Positions 10,550 through 21,200 of a DNA stretch of 34,236 nt are shown here, in pieces. The notes under the pieces are model-generated. The model was not told the origin of the DNA. It did no database searches and was given only the letters and a program-made list of their open reading frames with translations. This DNA comes from Basidiobolus heterosporus B8920. Taxonomy: Eukaryota; Basidiobolomycota; Basidiobolomycetes; Basidiobolales; Basidiobolaceae. The stretch's first letter is position 1, and every line of letters starts with the position of its first letter. A program made the translations under genes and the position numbers. The stretch lies in the NCBI GenBank assembly GCA_000697455.1, contig JNET01028165.1:1-34236 (forward strand). The letters are read 5' to 3'.

Positions 10550-12091
10550 ATGACCAGGAGTTTAAGTACGAGAAGGAGAAATCTGCCAATACCTTTAAAT
10601 ATCATGGTTGTCGGTTTGGCAGGGTCAGGGAAAACTTCTTTTATAAACACTTTTATAAAATCCCTCGAAGTTGGTGAGCAGCACAACGATATCAAGGAGA
10701 AAGCGCCCTTGTTTCAATACAATCAAACCTCCGAAATTACCACTAGAAAGGTCACAACAACCAGTCAAGGGCTCAGACTAGCACTGAGTTTCATAGATAC
10801 ACCAGGGTTTGAGGTACGCCGAGCGTCAGAAGCTCGGAAGGAACCAATTTTGGAATATATAAAAAATTCGTTATTTCTTAGATTACAGGAGGTCTTTCTT
10901 TTTCGTACTTATTGTTTACTTTGGTCAAATACTAAACAAACATTAACTTTCATTTTATAGGAGACTAGACTAAAACGAAATACAAAACCCAAAGAAGAGC
11001 AAATTCACGTATGTCTATTCTTTGTTCAGCCCAGTCTGGTTCATGTTTCCGAGACAGAATTAGCGTTTGCAAAGAGACTTTCGAAATACGTGAATATACT
11101 TCCAGTCATTGGTAAAGCAGACAACTACACAGTTTCCGAGCTTAGAGAAATGAAGTCAGTCATTCAAAGAGACTTTAGGTTCCATTCAATTCCGATTTTT
11201 GACTTCTCGGATGAGGAGCAGGAGGAGGAGGAAGAGATACGATGTGAAAATGAGAAACTGAGAGATTTACTTCCGTTTACTTTGATTTCAAGCGAGGAAG
11301 TTCAACCACGAAATTCGGAAGGTATTCGTGTTCTTGGAAGAGAATACAGTTGGGGAGTTGTTGAGTGTTTTAACCCCAACCATAGTAATATGGCTTCTTT
11401 GAAATCAGCTTTGCTCGAAACACATCTACATGTTTTGAAAGAGATCACTTACCTTCGGTTGTACGAAGACTACCGGACAGAACAACTTTTGAGCGATTTG
11501 AGGCTAAAGTCTATCCGATATTCCAAGGACGAGAAAGTCACATGTCTGAAAGAAACATTCTCTCCATCTAAACCATCTGCTAAGCCACTAGATGATGAAA
11601 TCGTTGAATCGAAATTAGAATCATCATCTGATAGTGGATTTTCGTGGGATAGCACATCGAATTTTCACGAAATCAATCATCCAATCTCATCGCCCCCTAC
11701 TAGAGCAGTCAACACTTCAGTTGTGCCCGGAACCTCCCAGTCAACCAACAAGCCGCAACTTCGCAACTCCTCTGGAAAGTCCGTACGACAATTGAACAAG
11801 CTATACAGTACTACGGAGACGGAAACGAGGACCTTGTCTGATATTCGTCACAACCATGAATTATTTACACATCCCGAAAATCCTTGCCAAACTGAGTCAA
11901 TCAAGTACCAAGCATTACCTGTATCACCTCGCATAAAGTTAGAAAGGCCTTTAGCCGGACAAGTTCCTAAGGAATTAGTTTTGCCGACTCTACCTGAAAA
12001 CAAGAATCCACCTGTGTCGACCCATCCTTCACCAAAGCCCTGCAAGTTTCGAAAGACATCAAGGCGTCGTCACGTCAATTGTACAATGTAA
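10550..12091 (+). CDS. Divergent septin-like GTPase
   Basis: Septins are GTP-binding filament proteins at the fungal cortex, septa and hyphal tips. Exons 10550-10891 and 10961-12091 give 490 residues. The P-loop is GLAGSGKTS (22-30), G3 is DTPG (83-86) and G4 is GKAD (165-168; usually AKAD). The septin unique element is recognisable as WGVVECFNPNHSNM...SLKSALLETH, followed by a YLRLYEDYR motif. Preceding G4, the SETELAFAKRLSKYVNILPVI segment aligns with the septin core. Oddities: an acidic insertion (EEQEEEEEE) after the G4 region, and a long Ser/Thr/Pro-rich basic tail of about 190 residues instead of a clear coiled coil. The final codons overlap a strong donor (GTAAGT at 12089), so an alternative terminal exon is possible. 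The ATG at 10550 was chosen because the upstream in-frame sequence is leader-like. Confidence 0.85.
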
Positions 12092-12188
12092 GTAGCCAAC
12101 TTTCCACGAAGGTAATCATTCGATGAGGTTCCGTAGCATTAACAGTCTTTCACATAGCAACTAGACCCAGCATATGGTCGACCTGAGG

Positions 12189-12233
12189 ATATTTCTTGAT
12201 CGGCGGGAGCGATCAGCTTACAACTAGAAATAT
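12189..12233. repeat. Two-part inverted repeat between convergent genes
   Basis: ATATTTCT (12189-12196) directly followed by TGATCG (12197-12202), a 7-nt loop, CGATCA (12210-12215), a 10-nt bulge, then AGAAATAT (12226-12233). A 14-bp stem with one bulge can form in RNA from either strand. It sits between the 3' ends of the septin and F-box genes; a role in 3'-end formation is only a guess. Confidence 0.4.
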
Positions 12234-12304
12234 TTACTTTATTCAATACAAACAAGTTCATTGATGAGCTATTTTCCACAACTGATATCTTGTGTCAGAG
12301 CAGT

Positions 12305-13636
12305 TCAATACATTTCCTCACATTTGAGGTGAATTTTGATGTTGGAATTATCTGGAAGAATGGTTTGAATACTTTCTTCGTGAATTAGTTCGGTGTGATT
12401 AGATTTGGAATAGAACCCAAAAATGTAATCGCACGTGTAGGCCTGTCTATGTAGTGTAAGCTGCTTCAATTGCTTACAGCTTTCAACCAAAGTTTTGATG
12501 AATGCGAGAGAAACATTTTCTGGGATGGAATGAATCGTCAGGTATTGAAGTTTAGGAAATCCTTGGAGGTAGGTTACTACTGAGTTAATGTCTCGTTTGT
12601 CAACATTAATTTGTGGAAAAGAGAACACAAATGTGTGAAGCTTCAACAGTTTCTTCGAAAGTAGGTCTAAAATGGAGTCATTGAGTGGACAAGCACGACA
12701 AAACGCCACGTCCAATTCCTCTAGGTTACTGTTCAAACCCTGGGTCAGATATTCGAGGCCATTGGGTGTGATAAGCTGGCACTCTCGAATGGTCAAAGAC
12801 TTCAACCGACAACAGTACATGGAGATGGATTGCAATGTTTTGTCTGATAAATTAACGTTTCCGGTAAGGTTGAGTTGTTGGATATTGCCTTTGCCAAACT
12901 TGGCGACCGCATGTAAACAATTATCTGTGAGACTTGGGCAATGAGCAAGTTCTAGCTTCTGCAGATCATCACACAGGTAAACGAGCTGAGACAGAGTTTT
13001 CTCATTTAGTCCAGCACATCCACCTACGAAAAGCTGTACGAGATTGGGGAATATACGACCAAGCATCATGAAACCGCTAGAGCCAATATTCTTACAGTTT
13101 GTTACATCGAGAACTCTTATAAAAGCATGTCGAACTTTTACGCGTTTGAGTGAAGTGTTGGTGAATATGTTGCTATCGGCTACGTGTAATTCCTCCAATC
13201 TAGGGCATTTCGTTACCAGTGTATTTAACCAATCCTCAGGAATACTGTCGTATAAACTTTCCTCAAATTTATTTAAATTGATGATTTGAACGTGGTTGAG
13301 GATCTCTGGACGACAAATGGTCAAAGAGTTTAGAAATTTCTCGAAAGACTGAGCACGAGTGAAGAATCGGCCGCCGAAACGAGGTTTTCTCCATAGTAAG
13401 GGGGTTGCAGCCTCAGACCACTTTTTACATACCAAAGCACAAGCGAATAGCTGGGCTTGCTGTATATAAGTGAATATATTTTCTAACAGGGAGCTTGGTA
13501 GACTATTCATTAGAAACGTTGGTATAGAAGGTTGAGGAGACTGTAGATAAGGCCAAGTTTTGGAAATGCCTAGCCCTCTGAGTCTCTCTTTTTGGCGTGT
13601 AATACGAATTTCGAAATCCATTGTGTAAATGCGCAT
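12305..13636 (-). CDS. F-box and leucine-rich-repeat protein
   Basis: Predicted substrate adaptor of an SCF (Skp1-Cullin-F-box) ubiquitin ligase. It is a single-exon gene of 443 residues. The F-box is at about residues 43-85, beginning MNSLPSSLLENIFTYI and including CALVCKKWSEAATPLLW. It is followed by about eight leucine-rich repeats of the cysteine-containing type, for example LEELHVADSN, VLDVTNCKNIGSSG, LQKLELAHCPSLTDN, QQLNLTGNVNLSDKT and LKSLTIRECQLITPNG. The layout resembles Grr1/Amn1/FBXL proteins but I cannot assign an orthologue. Met6 (13621) is an alternative start, since only the region from about residue 40 is conserved. It converges on the septin gene. Confidence 0.9.
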   Translation of the reverse strand: MRIYTMDFEIRITRQKERLRGLGISKTWPYLQSPQPSIPTFLMNSLPSSLLENIFTYIQQAQLFACALVCKKWSEAATPLLWRKPRFGGRFFTRAQSFEKFLNSLTICRPEILNHVQIINLNKFEESLYDSIPEDWLNTLVTKCPRLEELHVADSNIFTNTSLKRVKVRHAFIRVLDVTNCKNIGSSGFMMLGRIFPNLVQLFVGGCAGLNEKTLSQLVYLCDDLQKLELAHCPSLTDNCLHAVAKFGKGNIQQLNLTGNVNLSDKTLQSISMYCCRLKSLTIRECQLITPNGLEYLTQGLNSNLEELDVAFCRACPLNDSILDLLSKKLLKLHTFVFSFPQINVDKRDINSVVTYLQGFPKLQYLTIHSIPENVSLAFIKTLVESCKQLKQLTLHRQAYTCDYIFGFYSKSNHTELIHEESIQTILPDNSNIKIHLKCEEMY

Positions 13637-13807
13637 TGGAACATACAGGATAATAGTATGGGCGTGATAGCATTCATCATACCAAAATAAGAGTCAAACT
13701 AGCAAATTGTCCCTACCCACCGGCTTATTCGTACTTGCACATGTTTCATACTTCGGCTTCCTGATGCCTAACCCTTATTCACAAACTGTCTAGGTACATC
13801 CGGTTCT

Positions 13808-14112
13808 ATGCGAATTAAGCCTCATAAATCATCCAAGATTCCCAAGGAGCCATGTATTCTTGAACGAATCATTCTAGAGCCAGCGCCTAGAATGAGGAAA
13901 TTCCGCAGCAGTGTGTTTGGAAAGCTTCCAACATTGTCATCAACTACGCATGATATCTTTATTGGCACTCCCGGGAATCAAAGATTGGATCGATTTCATC
14001 AGGTGAGCTATATCTTGGCTACTCACATGATTAGTATTACATCGTATCTGTTGTTCATCTATTACCAACGTACGCCTTGATTACTAAACACATCCCTAAC
14101 AATTCGTAGTAA
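13808..14112 (+). CDS. Possible small two-exon gene, 65 residues
   Basis: I do not recognise this protein. Exon 13808-14002 codes a basic 65-residue peptide (starts MRIKPHKSSKIPKEPC, ends GNQRLDRFHQ). A good donor (GTGAGC, 14003) and an acceptor (CCCTAAC branch-like site, then TTCGTAG, ending 14109) would join it directly to TAA at 14110-14112. Without splicing the frame runs to 14080 and adds a hydrophobic, less natural tail. A further 3' splice site-like signal (GCCTAACC ... GTCTAG) just upstream near 13792 hints at an additional 5' exon. The rest of 13637-14453 shows no other gene. Confidence 0.35.
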
Positions 14113-14360
14113 AATGGATTGAAGTTGACCTGCCCTTCCCCTTGTCCTTCCCAATTTGGCCAGTAAATAGACCTCGAACTTACATCACATGTGTAGACTA
14201 AATTTCAAATAATGTGACATGCTGACTAAACGACTAGAATAATAGTGAAGAGATTCTGGAAGGAAGCCTGATTAGTATCATTCACGTCATAGAAACAATA
14301 GTCCTGCTGCAGTGATGCCATATCTCTAATCAAATCTCTACATGCTCACATACGGAAAAT

Positions 14361-14367
14361 TATATAA
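14361..14367 (+). promoter_or_regulatory. TATA box of the 14454 gene
   Basis: TATATAA lies 93 nt upstream of the ATG at 14454, with a C/T-rich stretch between. Confidence 0.5.
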
Positions 14368-14453
14368 GACGCCTTAGGTGAAACTTGGAATTTAAATACA
14401 TACTACTTTTACTTCTTTCAACCCCTTGAACTACTTTCCTCATTATAACATCC

Positions 14454-14894
14454 ATGTTTAACGTCCTCAAATCCTATGTCAACAAATCTAAGCTATTGGA
14501 GCGTGCCCTTGAGATGACTGCCACCCTCCAGAAGGTCTCAACCAGCTCCATTACCAGAAATACTCCCAGCAATATGTGGTATACAAAAACCCAACCAGTC
14601 CTAATTCCTAATCCCATCATCAATCGAAGACCACCAGTACACTTCTCTAAAAACTTGAGCCCTCGTCACTTCAGTACTCATGCTTCTACAGTCTCGGTAT
14701 TACCACCCACCCAGGAGCCCATACGTTTTACTGTGCGTAATAGCGAATATTTCAACAAATTCTGCGCCACGAAGCTCCAGAACAACATCTACAAAAAGGC
14801 TCAGTTGATGAACATGGCCCCAGTTATGAAGTACAAGCCTCGTTTGATTCCACCCAGAAGTATTATTCGTAGTCGTCGCCACCAATTCAACTAA
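14454..14894 (+). CDS. Hypothetical basic protein, 146 residues
   Basis: I do not recognise this protein. The single-exon ORF has a TATA box and a pyrimidine-rich leader, and codes a strongly basic, low-acid protein rich in Arg, Lys, Asn, Pro and Ser. The N-terminus (MFNVLKSYVNKSKLLERALE) could be an amphipathic helix, and there is a second Arg/Ser-rich stretch (RHFSTHAS); a mitochondrial targeting signal is possible but unproven. The C-terminus ends with PRSIIRSRRHQFN. It converges on UTP25. The long uninterrupted ORF with a plausible promoter supports a real gene. Confidence 0.55.
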   Translation: MFNVLKSYVNKSKLLERALEMTATLQKVSTSSITRNTPSNMWYTKTQPVLIPNPIINRRPPVHFSKNLSPRHFSTHASTVSVLPPTQEPIRFTVRNSEYFNKFCATKLQNNIYKKAQLMNMAPVMKYKPRLIPPRSIIRSRRHQFN

Positions 14895-15438
14895 ACTAAT
14901 TGCTGGAGTAGAATCCACTCTACTTTTGTAAGTTTGTACTTGTTATCACTTGCATACGTTTGGCAAGTTGTATAAACAGTTAATTTGATTACTTGTAACC
15001 CAAAGTGTATTGAAATGTACAATAAACTGTAAATTCCTACTCAATCGTATCTTGACATATATAGTATGGTGCGCGGTGGTAGCTGAGATGAACCAACGTG
15101 ATGTATCGATCATGTGTGTGATTTGTAGTTCGATAGGCTGTATGTAGGAGTGGTCATACCATATACTTGTCTATGTATAATTATATACACGCACAATTGT
15201 AGGGAACTTTGATCGATGACATCAATTAGTTGTGTATCTAACAGGCAGGTCAAGGCGCGGTCAGACACAGTCAGGAAAAATCAAATCGGAATTTAGGCAA
15301 CTCTATAATTTATTACCCCAAAATGGTGCGATTAAATAAGATTTTTTGGAAGACTTTGAATCTCGGTAAATATTGGACAACATACATATAAACACATCAC
15401 GTAACTGTGATCATGACGAGACAACCATCTCATATGAA
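14895..15438. other. Intergenic, convergent 3' region
   Basis: 544 bp between converging 3' ends. It contains AATAAA-like motifs (near 15020) and many short AT-rich runs, no ORF of note and no RNA gene that I could recognise. Confidence 0.5.
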
Positions 15439-17965
15439 CTATGCAAACATAAATACTTCTTTATCACCGGTGGACATACGCTGAGCTCGCTTTGTTCCAA
15501 CAATGCGCTCTAGCTTAAGCTGGTCGTAACGGGTAAACACGGAGGTACAGGTCCAGTCATTGAAAGGTGAATTGTCATGGGAAGGGAGTGTGAGGCAATT
15601 GAGTATTTCTGAATAGAATTGCGGATAGTCGGGCAGGCCGTAAAACACAACATGCTTGATACCACGAATATTGTAGCGTCTGAAGAAGTGGAAACGTTCA
15701 GTGAAGAGCATGAAGCTCTGACGACCATGGAAGAAGTTGGAACGGGAACGAGAAATGTCGGAGTTGGTGGTGTATTCGCATAATTGAGCGAAAGAATAGT
15801 TATGTTCAGTGAAATAGTTTCGCACACGAACAAAATCGAAGTATGATGGAATGAAGATCAAAGTATGATCTTGGGATAATGTAGACTTTCTTAAGGTAGG
15901 GACCACTTTATCAATGAAATGTCTAAAGCGAGCATCTGCGGCCTCTACAGCACTTTTACATGGGATGCGGGTGAAAACTTGCTGTACTTGGGGAATAACA
16001 TCATGAATAGACCCCTCGTACGCTTTTTTGATCTTCAACCTTCCGCCGATGTTCTTGCAATGCTTGTTGAACATAGCATTGATTTCGGGGGACAAGAAGC
16101 TGGAGAACGATAGCGTCTGGCGAAGGTACTTGGATCTACCATCCAAGTACCAGCTTTTAACTCTTGAGAAATCACATCCATGGGAATCCTTGGGGATCAA
16201 GTTGAGGTGATCGAAGAGATGCTCGACATGCTCCCAGTTCTGCATTTGGAAGACGTCAGTTTGATCAAGGATCAATAGTTCAATGGACGAGAGAAAGTCA
16301 AAATCTCTTTTCTTGTCTTCCTGGGTTCCAATGATCAAACGAAGCCCAAGAGGTGAAGCGACAATGATATCGGAGGAATAGAAATCCGAATAAATCTTCA
16401 TGGTCTTACGAGTGAATTTGATGCCAACACGGAAGCAATCATCTGGATTGCCAGTGAAAATGTCATTGAAATCTGCTGGCTTCGAAGTGTCAATCTCAAT
16501 GTCTTCGGGTGGAACCCCAAACTCTTTGGTTAAACGCTTCTTGTTATCTTGCTGCGTGGTTCCAGAGAGTTCGATAATGGTGTCAATGATTTTTAGCGCG
16601 GAGTTACGGAAAGGAACGACGATCAGAACTTTGGGACGAGTAAAGCCTTGATCCTTGATTTCACCGATGTCTTTATCTTCGTTTTGAGCAGCAGTGATCT
16701 TCATGCTGTTCTTGAGGATTCTATCTCTGGTTTTGTATGAGTGATTGATGGCGTGAAGACAGTAGAGACGACGAATTTCTTCACAATCCTCAAGAGAGCG
16801 GTTCGTGTACACAATGTCTTTATATTGTTGCATTTCTTGATAAAGAAGATACTGCAAGTCGGTAAAGTCTTTGTTGTAATTACGTTCGGCATTAGGGAAC
16901 TTCTCCTTAGTAGATTTGATCCAAGGCTCATGGAGTCTCTGTTTGATTTTGAAGTCCTCCAACCCAGCTGATGGATTTTTGGTTGTGGCATCTGTTGCAG
17001 TATGTGACGCTTCATCCAAATTGTATGACATGACTTGGTTTAGTAAAGGATCGCTTCGACAGATCAACTTCCATTGTTTTTGCTCTGCGAGGGCAACACG
17101 ACGATTGAGGTCTTCGTTGGTGTGTTCTCCGAAATGCTTTTCATAAAAGTCGCTAGCTTCCGCGAGCTCGTCGTCATCATCACCTTCAGCTGGGTATTGT
17201 TCATTATCATCCTCATTCTCATCTTCACCCTCACTTACTGCTTCATCAACCTCATTAGCCTCGATTTCCTCCCCAGATTCAGCATCAAGGTCATCATCCG
17301 AGAGTCCACCATTTTGTAGCTCCTGAAGAACAGCATCACCATATTTTTTTCTAAATTCTTCGGCTTGTTCGGCAGTTAATTCAAGTGCTGTACAATTTAA
17401 ATGGATTAATTTCATGTCACCTCAAGTAATATCTGTAAATCCAAATCATAACGTACTTTCACCGTCTTGAAGATCCAAATCAGACTCGTCTTGCTCTTCT
17501 TCACTAACAGCATCTTCTAAGCCCTCCTCCTCTAGTTTTTGGCGTTTGTAAAAGTCGGCATTGCGGGAATTTTTCTTCAATAAATCAACCAACTTATTGT
17601 ACGAAGAAGGCTTTTCCCATTCCTCCTCCTCTTCTTCGGACTCCTCTTTTTCTGAGTCCTCATATTGTCGCCTACGCTCCTCATCTATATCTTCTTCCCG
17701 AACTACTTTACGGAAAATTCTAGCTCAAAGAACAATAAGTACTTGAAAGTAGGGATTTTTGGCAGCTATGAGGCTCTTACTTGGATTCCAGATCGTCCTC
17801 GTCTTCTTTAGTAGGATCAAGTTCACCATATTCAACAAGTTGCTCTTTTTGACTCTTGGAAAGCTGACCAAACTTCATGGGTTTGGCTTTCTTGGCATTT
17901 CCAAGGTTTGTCCCAGTACCCTTTCTTTTGACACTGCTACGTGAATATTGTGATTTACGCACCAT
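15439..17965 (-). CDS. UTP25: U3 snoRNA-associated protein Utp25 (DEF homologue)
   Basis: Utp25 (vertebrate Def/UTP25) is a helicase-fold but catalytically degenerate component of the small-subunit processome, needed for early 18S pre-rRNA processing in the nucleolus. Three exons: 17781-17965, 17457-17719, 15439-17387; 798 residues. The N-terminus is basic (MVRKSQYSRSSVKRKG) and followed by long acidic Glu/Asp/Ser tracts in the first third. The conserved region has RPKVLIVVPFRNSALKII, SDIIVASPLGLRLIIG, SSIELLILDQTDVFQMQNW and a C-terminal block with IKHVVFYGLPDYPQFYSEIL. Motifs for ATP hydrolysis are replaced (LDQTD in the DEAD position), as is known for this family. It lies head-to-tail with SMC2, both on the minus strand. 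Confidence 0.95.
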
Positions 17966-18280
17966 CGTTGACGTTTCAAAAATACAGTGACAAGCTACAG
18001 TTTCGTGTGCTTATTTCACCTAATTTGATGGCGGTAGTATTATGTTTGGCTTTTTTTCTTTTTTTTTCTCCGTGAATTTTTGGCAAAATTTCAAGAAAAT
18101 TTTACCTGGGAATACATGTTTGAGCGTATAGAAATTCAAAATCATCATTTATTAACTCAAAAATAAAATTAAATACATATTTACAGTTTAACTATATAAA
18201 TGAGTTGAATGTTGTAGAAAAATGGTCAATGGAATAGAAAAATCTTCAATACAAACAAAAATACACTCGAAAGATGAAAT
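17966..18280. other. Intergenic between UTP25 start and SMC2 end
   Basis: 315 bp that should contain the UTP25 promoter and the SMC2 3' end. It has a T-rich tract at about 18050-18070 (A-rich on the transcribed minus strand, poly(dA:dT)-like, often nucleosome-excluding). No ORF. Confidence 0.5.
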
Positions 18281-21200
18281 TTAGGAATCATCACCAACCC
18301 GGGCTCTCTTGGAAACTTTTCGAGGGACCGGTTTGGATACAGGTGTGCTTAGGCTCGAGCGTTGGCTAGCTCTTCCTGGAGTCCTGGATTGCTTTTGTAC
18401 ATGGCGCTCAACCATGGAGATACCATCGCGGAATCTAGCTCTGAATAAGACATTTGCGTTGTTAAACATTCCTTCCTTAAGGGAGACAACGATGAACTGA
18501 GATCCCTTAAAGCGGCTGCGGAACAGCTGTCCGATATTCTGTGTATGGGAAAGATCAAGAGCTGCATCAATCTCATCCAAGATATACATGGGTGCAGGTT
18601 TGAACTGGAGTAATGCCAAAATCAAGGACAAAGCGATGAGTGAACGCTGTCCACCACTTAACTCCGTTAAACTTTGCTTCCAGACACCACCTAAGCACAC
18701 CTTGACTTCCAAACCTTCCATCAGAGTCTGGTTCTCCGGTGGCTCAAGTTTGGCTGAGCTTCCCTGAAGAAGGTCTCCAAAGATTGCTCCGAAATCAACG
18801 TTCACCTTCTTCCAGGTTCTTTCGAGAGCTTCTTTCTTATAGTTGTCCAACTCTTTGATGGTTTCCTCGATTTTTCTCTTGTCTTTTCTGACAGTATGAA
18901 GCATATGTTTCAACGCAGCTTCTTTCTTTTCTACGCTATCCATAGTGTTCATGACCTTCATGTTGATCTTCTTACGAAGTTTGTCGTGTTCCAGTTCCAA
19001 TTTCTTAAGTTTCTTGTGAGCCTCTTTGATATCTTGATTATCGAAATCGTATGGAGTGTTTGCTTTACCAAAGAATTGCTTTTGATCGACGATCCATTCG
19101 TGAGATTTCTCAAGCTCATTAATCACCTTTGCGGCGGCTTCGCGTTCTTTATCAAATCTTTCAAGTTCATGAGAAAGCTTTTGTAGCTCAAGCTGTGAGT
19201 CGGCCATTTCGGAGGCTTTACTTTTAGATAGAGTCTCAAGCTCACGGATCTCACTGTCGTAATTCTTCATGGTCTGCATTTCACTATCCAGCTTTTCTTG
19301 GGCATGGTCAAGAGCATTCTTGATGTCAATAAGATCTTCCTTCAGCGACTTTTCCTGACTAACGTATTCTTCAATTGATTGATCGGCTTCAGTAATTTGT
19401 TGCTTGCAGTTTGTGATTTCGGATTCGGTTTGTTCAATTTCAAGTTGCATAGTTTGAACCTCCCGCTGCATATTCTTGACGATCTGGGTTGACTTGGCTA
19501 AAGTCTTCTTTGCCTTGGAAAGTTTCTTACGCATATCTTCTAGTTTAGAATCCTTGTTTTCCTTGAACTCTTCCATTTCAACCTCCAACTCTTTAACACG
19601 CTTCAAAGCATCACTACGCTTTTCACGACAATGGACGATCGTTTTGTCGAGTTCTTGAACCTCATTTTCCAGGTCTTGAGCGCGTTTAAGTACTTGTGCA
19701 TGTGTGCTCTTGTTTAATTGTTCCTCAAGCAGCGTCGAGGCATGGATTTTAAGGTCAAGTTGTTGTTTGAAGCTCTTGTACTTCGCACCATCTTGTTGTA
19801 AGGATTGCAATTTCTGATTGACGGCATTGAGTTGCTTTTTGAGATCAGCTAACTCCATCTTGGCATCTTTCAGAGCATTCATTTTAATGAGAATACCTCC
19901 TGATGATGGTTTCGAGCCACCTTGCAGAGTACCTGAAGGGTCATACACATCACCATCATAGGTGACTGACTTCATACGTACGTTTTTGTCAAATGTAACC
20001 TTCTCTGCAGATTTGGCATCTGTGGAAAAAGGTGTAAGTAGATGAAATCCGATTCAACAAACCTTGATGACGACTAACCTTTACAAATAAGGGTATTTCC
20101 AAAGACGAATTGCATGGCAGCAGTCACTTCTTCGTCATAACCGATGAGGTTGAGAGCAAGATCCACTTTACCAGGAGCTAGTTTCTGAGCTGTGGCAATT
20201 TTCTCAGCGGATGCCTTGAATGCGGCGATCTTGTTCAAGGGGATAATGGTAACACGGCGACGAAGCTTACCCTTTTGAAGTAATTGCTTACCAACAACTT
20301 CAGTGTCGACCACAACCTGAGAGACTATACTTTAGAAATACGGTATACATTTGTGGAAAATTCAAGCACGCTTACGTTGTAGAGTCTTCCACCAGCACAA
20401 ATTTCTAGGGCAGTAGATGCGATTTTTTGTTCATCCTCAACGTTAATCAATTCAGCTACGAGTCCCTTCACTTGTGAGCGATCAAAATTAGGGGTGGGGT
20501 CAGCGAACTGGAATTCGAGACCGGAGAGCTTTGAGGACATTGATTCCACCTCTTCTTCAAGTGAATCTACTTTGGATTTTAAGCCAGATCTTTCCTTCAA
20601 TAAACTAGATTCAGTATCAGGATCCCAGTTTAGCTGTTTGATTTGATTCTCTAGTTTTTGGATTTGCTGCTTTGCAGACTCTAATTCCTTGATGGCGGTG
20701 CTATTTTCTTTCTTGGCTTTCACAGTCTTGGGCTGAATCTCCTTCAATTCCTTTTTGATGTGTGATATGCGTAATTTGGTTTGCTCCTCCTCGGTTGAAG
20801 ATTGAGAAGCAATATTTTTAGCTTCCTGTAATTGCTCCATATAACCGTTCTCGTGACCTTCTTCAGCAGCTACACCAGTTGATAACGTCTGTAGAAGCTC
20901 TTCGGATTTTTTTACTTCATTTGTTTTGCGATCATTCTGATTTTTTAACTCTTCAAACTCGGTGAACTTTTTCTCGTATTGTTCTTTCTTCTCCTTCAAG
21001 GTCTGTTCAAGTTCATCAAGACTGCTAAGCAACGCGTCCTTGTTCTTGGTTTCCTCGGCAACTGATTTCGCTTTGAGGTCACAAACAGTCTTGGTCTTAA
21101 CGAGCTGCTTAGAGTAGTCTTTAACCGCCTCTTCCAATTCTTGGAATTTGCCACCATTGGACATTTCCTAGTATTCAGAGTCATAGCGGTTAGCTTTGGT

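Noticed and set aside
15510-15833. Minus-strand 107-codon ORF within UTP25
   Set aside because: Alternative frame of the conserved UTP25 C-terminus.
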